Origin: Kazachstania africana CBS 2517
Taxonomy: Eukaryota > Ascomycota > Saccharomycetes > Saccharomycetales > Saccharomycetaceae
Length of the DNA stretch: 64,000 nt
Assembly (NCBI RefSeq): GCF_000304475.1
Contig: NC_018942.1
Location: 372,001-436,000, forward strand
Direction of reading: 5' to 3'
The position numbers were made by a program, and so were the translations under genes. Under the pieces are notes generated by a model. The model was not told the origin of the DNA, searched no databases, and saw only the letters and a list, made by a program, of their open reading frames with translations. Of this stretch, positions 58,839-64,000 are shown piece after piece. How positions within the stretch are numbered: the first letter of the stretch is position 1; the number at the start of each line of letters is the position of its first letter.

Positions 58839-59642
58839 ATGGTCCAGGCCCGTTCTGAGAAACCAAGGATAGATAAAGATGTTATTCTTACGTCCGCTTT
58901 ACTTAGTGGCTCCCTTCTTGGCGCCTATATCTGTTTTGGCAGATATTTACGACAATTCAAATCTGCTAGGGACATACCGAAGTACATATTTAGAAGGCGA
59001 TGGCTCTATGGGAAGGTTACAGCAGTTGGTGATGGAGATAATTTCCATTTTTTCCATACGCCAGGTGGCATACTTGGAGGATGGGGTTTATTCAGATCGT
59101 TACCCATATTAGAAAAGGCTGATATCAATTTCAGTAAGAATAGTAACATATCAATGGTAAGACGATTTTTCACTTTGAGAAGTGGCAAACGGAAGAAAAT
59201 TTCCAGATACTATTTGAATTTGGCTATCCCATTGAAAGGTAAACGCAATCTACCCACTGTCTCGGTAAGATTATGTGGAATTGATGCGCCAGAGAGAGCA
59301 CATTTTGGCAACCCCGCTCAACCATTTAGTGACGAGGCATTGAATTGGCTACGGTACCAAATTTTGGGCAAGAGAATATGGATAAAACCCCTGAGTATTG
59401 ATCAATACAATAGATGTGTTGCGAGAGCTGTCTATTGGAGTTGGCTTGGAGGATGGAAGGACGTCAGTTTAGAAATGATAAATGAAGGTATGGCTGTCGT
59501 TTATGAGGCAAAAACAAATGCTGAGTTTGATGGACGAGAGAAGACTTATAGATTTTGTGAGTTTATCGCTAAGGCACAGAAAAAGGGTCTGTGGTCCCAA
59601 AAGAAATTGGAAACTCCGGGTGAATTCAAAAAAAGACTATAA
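58839..59642 (+). CDS. LCL3: Staphylococcal-nuclease-like membrane protein Lcl3
   Basis: This is a 267-residue protein (S. cerevisiae about 274). One N-terminal membrane span (about 16-35) precedes a thermonuclease domain: [20 protein letters not shown], then [15 protein letters not shown] with the catalytic Arg, [11 protein letters not shown] and VYEAK near the end. SNase-type enzymes cut DNA/RNA with Ca2+; Lcl3 has been placed at mitochondria and its substrate is not known. An insert between the first two motifs (about 75-130) is long and basic. Position after MAD1 matches YGL085W. Confidence 0.95.
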   Translation: MVQARSEKPRIDKDVILTSALLSGSLLGAYICFGRYLRQFKSARDIPKYIFRRRWLYGKVTAVGDGDNFHFFHTPGGILGGWGLFRSLPILEKADINFSKNSNISMVRRFFTLRSGKRKKISRYYLNLAIPLKGKRNLPTVSVRLCGIDAPERAHFGNPAQPFSDEALNWLRYQILGKRIWIKPLSIDQYNRCVARAVYWSWLGGWKDVSLEMINEGMAVVYEAKTNAEFDGREKTYRFCEFIAKAQKKGLWSQKKLETPGEFKKRL

Positions 59643-59895
59643 TTTACAATCCTATCTCAGTTTCAAGCATCGTATATTACCATTAATACTTATATATTCT
59701 ATCAAGCGAGTGACCATCCACTGAGAAGATTTTGGGCATCTCTCAATTTTTGACACTTTTCGTTTTGGTGGAAAAAATAACATCTTGATGAGCGAAAAAT
59801 TGCTTAAAACTTCCTGTAAAAGACAGCCAAAAGCGATACAACAGCACTGAAAAGAGAGAAACGCAGGTCCTAATTATTATATAAATTATTACAAA

Positions 59896-62289
59896 ATGAT
59901 GTTTTGGTCCTCTAAATCCGGAATTAATTCCAAATATTCCTTTTCATCATCGCCTACATTCACAGCTGATCCATGGAGTGTTTACACTGGTAGACCTAAA
60001 TCATCTAACAGTTCTTCCAGTCTCTCCAAAGTTTCTATTTTCATGTTTGATAAGAAAAAATATGAGAACTACTTGCTTAACTATGGTATAATCAAGTCGA
60101 AGCACTCATCCCACGACAAACAGCTACTTGAAGAAGGTTACAATATTTTGAGAACCCAAGTGTCCAATTTAGCGAAATTGAAACATCCAAATATTTTGGC
60201 TCTCATAGAACCATTAGAAGAACATAGTAAGAACTTTCTCTTTGTTACAGAATATGTTACTGGATCATTAGAATCTGTCTTCAAATCTGAAGATGACGAA
60301 GAGCAAGACTTTCTTAGAGGACACATCAAAGATGATATTATCGTCCATAGAGGTATACTACAAATTGTCCAAGGTCTTGAATTTATCCACAACAGGGCTA
60401 CATCTGTCCATCTGAACATACAACCAAAGTCAATTTTTATTAATGAAAATTCCGACTGGAAATTGTCAGGCTTAGGTCATCTAATAAAACTACCGCAAGG
60501 CACAAATACATCCGAATATTTTCTGCCACAATATGATCCAAGAATACCGCAATTCATGATATTGAATCTCAACTATACAGCTCCAGAAATTGTTTTTGAA
60601 AATACCATATCCTGTAAGAATGACTATTTTTCATTAGGGCTATTGATCAACTTCCTCTACAGTGGAAAAAATGATATTATCAATGCTGAAAATTCATCGA
60701 GTCAATATAGAAGTGAGTATACAAAATTTGAAAGAAAAATCAGTACCATGTCTTGGGATAACTGCTTCAATAAATTACCTTCAAAATTACAACAATTAAT
60801 GCCCAAATTGATGAATAGAGATATATATTCTCGTTATGACAACATTACTGAATTTTTAGATAGTGAGTTTTTCCAAGATCCACTTCTCAAAACAATAAAT
60901 TTCTTGGATGACCTTCCAACAAAATCGACTGAAGAGAAGCTAGTCTTCCTGGAAGGTTTAATTCAACTATTACCACAATTTCCTGCAACACTTCTGCAAA
61001 GAAAATTTCTACCGATTTTATTAGAATTGTTATCTCAGTTATGTAGTGATAAAATTACAGATAGTCGATGCATTTCTAAAGATCTAGAAATTATTCTTAC
61101 TGTTGGATCAAATTTATCGCAATTAACATTTCAAGAGAAGGTGTTCCCGACTCTAAACCAAAAGGACAGATTTAAAATTCTTTTGGAAAATGCTACTGTT
61201 ACATTAATTGATAATCTGGAAATTTTGAAGGAAAAGATCAAAAAGTCTTCTTTTCTTGACAATATTTTAATCCCCATTATGAATTATGTTTTAGACAAGC
61301 TTGAAGGAGAGAATGCGGTAATGCCACAGGAGAAATTATTGTTCCAGGTGGATATACTTCTTGAAACTCTTGATTTCCCCTCAGTAAAAAAGATATTTTT
61401 ACCATTACTATCCAAGCTTTTCACTAAGACGACAAGTTTAACTGTGAAGACTTCGTGTGTTGGTTGCTTTGAGACGTTAGTTAAGAAGAAGGCTATTGAT
61501 GGTTATACATGCAGCGAAGAAGTGTTACCGCTATTTAGAGTTATGAAAACTAGAGATCCCAGGATACTTTCAAAATCGTTCGAACTATTCGAATGTACTC
61601 CAACGATAATTAAGGACGAGGTTGTCTTAGTAGAACAACTATTACCTTTAATGTGGAATTATTCAATGGCTTCAACATTGAGAGTGAGCGAATATAACAA
61701 ATTTACCACGTCGATCAATAAGTTAACCAGTGATATCCAACGTCAACATGTGGCAAAATTGAACAATAAAGGAGATGATTTAGAATCCATGAATTCATCA
61801 AAAGCCTTCAATAAGATTATTGAATCTCAACCTGTTGCAAAACCAAAGGATCTTGATAATGATGCTAGTAAAAAACTTGGAATCCCAGCAATTCAACCTA
61901 CCAGAAAGACATCATCACCTGTAGGTAACACTAAGCCTTCAATTCTTACTCCTAAACCGCGATCAACAACCTTCAACGCTACTCCATCGGGCCCTGTCGC
62001 ACAACCTAGACAGTCTATATTAACACCAAGGAAAACCGCCGGAGCAAAGCCACTGGTATTTACAAAAGGTGTAGCAAATACATCCAAGAGAGCTACAACA
62101 ACCAGTGAGCAAGCATCTAATTCCTACGACGACTTTGCAGATTTCGTATCTAGTCCGTCCCCAAGTTTAGCTCCGGCACCCGTGCAAGAGACTATAACGA
62201 CGAAGAACATATCGGATGTAACACGCAACGACAAATCTCTCCCGCCAGGGTTCTCTGCCTCATTATTACAGCCTAACAGGAAAGCCTAA
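59896..62289 (+). CDS. SCY1: Scy1 pseudokinase, clathrin/TGN trafficking
   Basis: This is a 797-residue protein (S. cerevisiae about 804). The N-terminal protein-kinase-like domain (about 40-315) lacks the catalytic residues: the HRD position reads HLN (VHLNIQPKSIFI) and the DFG position reads SGL (LSGLGHL). HEAT-type helical repeats follow (about 340-590). A disordered Pro/Ser/Thr-rich tail contains repeated TPK/TPR motifs and an acidic FADFVSSP near 755. SCYL-family pseudokinases act in Golgi-endosome trafficking and tRNA export. The S. cerevisiae order is LCL3-GUP1-SCY1; GUP1 is absent here, so LCL3 and SCY1 are 253 bases apart. Confidence 0.95.
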   Translation: MMFWSSKSGINSKYSFSSSPTFTADPWSVYTGRPKSSNSSSSLSKVSIFMFDKKKYENYLLNYGIIKSKHSSHDKQLLEEGYNILRTQVSNLAKLKHPNILALIEPLEEHSKNFLFVTEYVTGSLESVFKSEDDEEQDFLRGHIKDDIIVHRGILQIVQGLEFIHNRATSVHLNIQPKSIFINENSDWKLSGLGHLIKLPQGTNTSEYFLPQYDPRIPQFMILNLNYTAPEIVFENTISCKNDYFSLGLLINFLYSGKNDIINAENSSSQYRSEYTKFERKISTMSWDNCFNKLPSKLQQLMPKLMNRDIYSRYDNITEFLDSEFFQDPLLKTINFLDDLPTKSTEEKLVFLEGLIQLLPQFPATLLQRKFLPILLELLSQLCSDKITDSRCISKDLEIILTVGSNLSQLTFQEKVFPTLNQKDRFKILLENATVTLIDNLEILKEKIKKSSFLDNILIPIMNYVLDKLEGENAVMPQEKLLFQVDILLETLDFPSVKKIFLPLLSKLFTKTTSLTVKTSCVGCFETLVKKKAIDGYTCSEEVLPLFRVMKTRDPRILSKSFELFECTPTIIKDEVVLVEQLLPLMWNYSMASTLRVSEYNKFTTSINKLTSDIQRQHVAKLNNKGDDLESMNSSKAFNKIIESQPVAKPKDLDNDASKKLGIPAIQPTRKTSSPVGNTKPSILTPKPRSTTFNATPSGPVAQPRQSILTPRKTAGAKPLVFTKGVANTSKRATTTSEQASNSYDDFADFVSSPSPSLAPAPVQETITTKNISDVTRNDKSLPPGFSASLLQPNRKA

Positions 62290-62662
62290 TGGCCGATCTG
62301 TATATATATCACATAAAAATATAACCTCTTATAAACAAACAGACCGATTCATTCCTTTCCACACTTTGAACCTGTCTGCAGGGCTCGAGAAATGCCAAGA
62401 ATTTAATCTACCGGCCTTTTCTTTTTTTTTTGGCCAAGACTCCAATTTGGAGTCCAGATCGGGAGAAGTTCGACTATTGAGGAAAGGTTTACCTATTAAG
62501 GGAAGTGCACCACTCTAAGGCTGCGCCTGTTAAAATTTTCGAAGTCTCGCTAGGGTTTATCTTCTTTATCTACAAGATATATATATATAAAAAAGAGAAA
62601 AGACATATACATGTGAGAATAGTTTCCATTTATAACCAGTTCAAAACACTAACGCCTGAGAT
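62290..62662. other. Intergenic region upstream of the terminal gene
   Basis: No gene was seen. A GGCCAAGACTCCAATTTGGAGTCC palindrome-like segment lies near 62432-62455 (ACTCCAATTTGGAGT). T-runs at about 62420 and 62580 complete the view. Confidence 0.55.
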
Positions 62663-64000
62663 ATGTTACCTGGAGGTAAAATTATCACCGCTGCTCTAGT
62701 GACGCTGTCGATCGTTGTAGTATCAGTAAGTTTTATTAGGCTAAAGACCGATGAATCACTATTAAGTATAACCACGAGGAAGATCCCATTTTTTGCATCT
62801 CCATCTGCCTCCTTTTCTGTTAAGACCTCGGATTCTATAACTTGGGATAACTATAAAGACTTCATGGAGCCTATTGATTTGGAAAATAGTACTGCTATTT
62901 TCAACTCCATATACGCCGCATTAAGACAGGCTGGTTCTGATATTCATCCATTGGGTGTATCCTATTTCCCAGCTGTAATCCCAAAAGGAACTTTGATGTA
63001 TCATGCTGGTGCTCCAGAGATTCCCGAATCATTTGAATGGTTAGCTATGGATCATGAATTTAGTTTCACGTTCGGGGTAAGATCCCAAAAATATGGTAGA
63101 AATGCAACGGGAGGTGACAAATTTCCAGGATTTGGCCCTGGCAAAGACGGTCCTTCGGGAAATAAGCCACCAGGAGGTCTTCCAGGTGGTGGTCAGCGAA
63201 GAGGTAAAAACGGTCCAACGGGGAATCGTCAAAGTAAGAATAATTTCTTAACTTTCAGAGCTACTAAAGATCTGAACAGGTTTCTGTACTTAGATGGTGC
63301 TTCAGCAGCCAAGACAAGTTCTGGTGAAATGGATACACAAAAAATGTTGTCTGACGTCATCAACTGGAAACTTGGTATTAATGATTCAGATGTTGATTCA
63401 TACCACATGATAGAGAGAATGTATGCAGCTAGAATATGTGAGTGGGGTAGACCCTTTGGACTAGATGGTATTATAAGAGTTGAAGTTGGGTTTGAAGTAG
63501 TCCTCTGTGATTTCAACAATGGCGCTACCGAACTAGTCTCTAATGTGAACATTCCTAGTCCAAATTCTGCACTAGGATTACCTGCTCCTGCTAACGTTAC
63601 AAAAGAGAACGGATGGCCACTTGATGACAATGGGAAGATTATCGAGGAAGAACTAACAGATGAACAAAGAGATATTATGGATCAGGAGGATTTCTGGCAA
63701 GAGACCTTATCTCAGTATACCTCAATGCAAGGATTTGATCAAATACGTGCAGGCTTTGTCCATGATAAACGTGATAAGAGAGTTGAACTTGATTATAGAT
63801 ACCTTATTACCGGTATCAATCGTACTTATATCAATCCAGATGCGAACAACAGAAGACTTTTGAATGATGATATGACATGGGAAAAACAACTTGAAATTGT
63901 GAATGACCTTGAAGAAGTTATTTCATATGGATTCGACGCTAGAAAAAGTATTGATTGGCAACAAGTGGAAGATGAAATTGTTGATAAGTTTGCTCCAATG
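62663..64000 (+). CDS. Membrane-anchored fungal protein of unknown function, 3' truncated by window edge
   Basis: The ATG at 62663 is the first after an in-frame TGA at 62657. The frame stays open for 446 codons to the edge. Residues 7-25 form one hydrophobic anchor, so the rest is probably lumenal or extracellular. Conserved-looking blocks are IPKGTLMYHAGAPEIPESFEWLA, FLYLDGASAAKTSSGEMDTQ, RMYAARICEWG.PFGLDGIIR and EVGFEVVLCDF. I recall the same pattern (YHG, EWLAFD, DGMSAGKT, TLDTQ, GFEIILC) in uncharacterised proteins of many ascomycetes, but I know no function. A Gly/Pro/Lys-rich insert (about 147-192) breaks the domain. Sequons NAT and NRT support the secretory pathway. I do not assign a name. 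Confidence 0.7.
   Translation, partial: MLPGGKIITAALVTLSIVVVSVSFIRLKTDESLLSITTRKIPFFASPSASFSVKTSDSITWDNYKDFMEPIDLENSTAIFNSIYAALRQAGSDIHPLGVSYFPAVIPKGTLMYHAGAPEIPESFEWLAMDHEFSFTFGVRSQKYGRNATGGDKFPGFGPGKDGPSGNKPPGGLPGGGQRRGKNGPTGNRQSKNNFLTFRATKDLNRFLYLDGASAAKTSSGEMDTQKMLSDVINWKLGINDSDVDSYHMIERMYAARICEWGRPFGLDGIIRVEVGFEVVLCDFNNGATELVSNVNIPSPNSALGLPAPANVTKENGWPLDDNGKIIEEELTDEQRDIMDQEDFWQETLSQYTSMQGFDQIRAGFVHDKRDKRVELDYRYLITGINRTYINPDANNRRLLNDDMTWEKQLEIVNDLEEVISYGFDARKSIDWQQVEDEIVDKFAPM

Overview
The window is nuclear DNA of a budding yeast in the family Saccharomycetaceae. This rests on short introns with GTATGT and TACTAAC signals, intron-poor compact genes, an alpha-factor precursor, a Cbf2/Ndc10 gene (point-centromere type kinetochore) and long runs of gene order shared with Saccharomyces cerevisiae. 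Loss of one copy of several duplicated genes (no GUP1 between LCL3 and SCY1, no LSB1 beside PRE9) fits a post-genome-duplication species. A Kazachstania- or Naumovozyma-like yeast is my inference; the species cannot be fixed from the sequence alone. S. cerevisiae gene names and lengths are from memory, not from a search.

Layout: (A) 1-3217 holds the 3' end of YFT2, then MCM21 and HIM1, in the same order as S. cerevisiae YDR319C-YDR317W. HIM1 carries an apparent frameshift. (B) 3218-8840 is an accessory island: two tandem genes for secreted, Kex2-type, cysteine-rich proteins that look like killer-toxin precursors, a promoter relic of a third copy, a large AT-rich inverted repeat and a tRNA-Ile(AAT) gene. 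(C) 10140-42548 follows YGR125W-YGR143W almost gene for gene: VSB1, YGR126W, YGR127W, UTP8, SYF2, YGR130C, FHN1, PHB1, PEX4, CAF130, PRE9, TPO2/3, CBF2, VPS62, BTN2, SKN1/KRE6. A glutathione peroxidase gene and a tRNA-Ala(AGC) are interspersed. (D) 42809-42880 is a tRNA-Gly(TCC) at the next synteny junction. (E) 44240-62289 follows YGL093W-YGL083W: SPC105, NUP145, NBP35, LIF1, MF-alpha, MMS2, MAD1, LCL3, SCY1, with MPO1 inserted. (F) 62663-64000 is the start of a membrane-anchored protein of a fungal family of unknown function, cut by the window edge.

Most genes are housekeeping. Themes are chromosome segregation (MCM21, CBF2, SPC105, MAD1), DNA repair and damage tolerance (HIM1, LIF1, MMS2), the plasma membrane and vacuole (FHN1, YGR130C, TPO2/3, VSB1, VPS62), protein quality control (PRE9, PHB1, BTN2) and mating (MF-alpha). 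Several promoters carry recognisable control sites: PAC before UTP8, Rpn4/PACE before PRE9, a heat-shock element before BTN2 and two alpha1-Mcm1 (P'Q) sites before MF-alpha. The most unusual region is the toxin-like island. In it copy 2 has lost its ATG, copy 3 is reduced to flanks, and a palindromic element lies between them.
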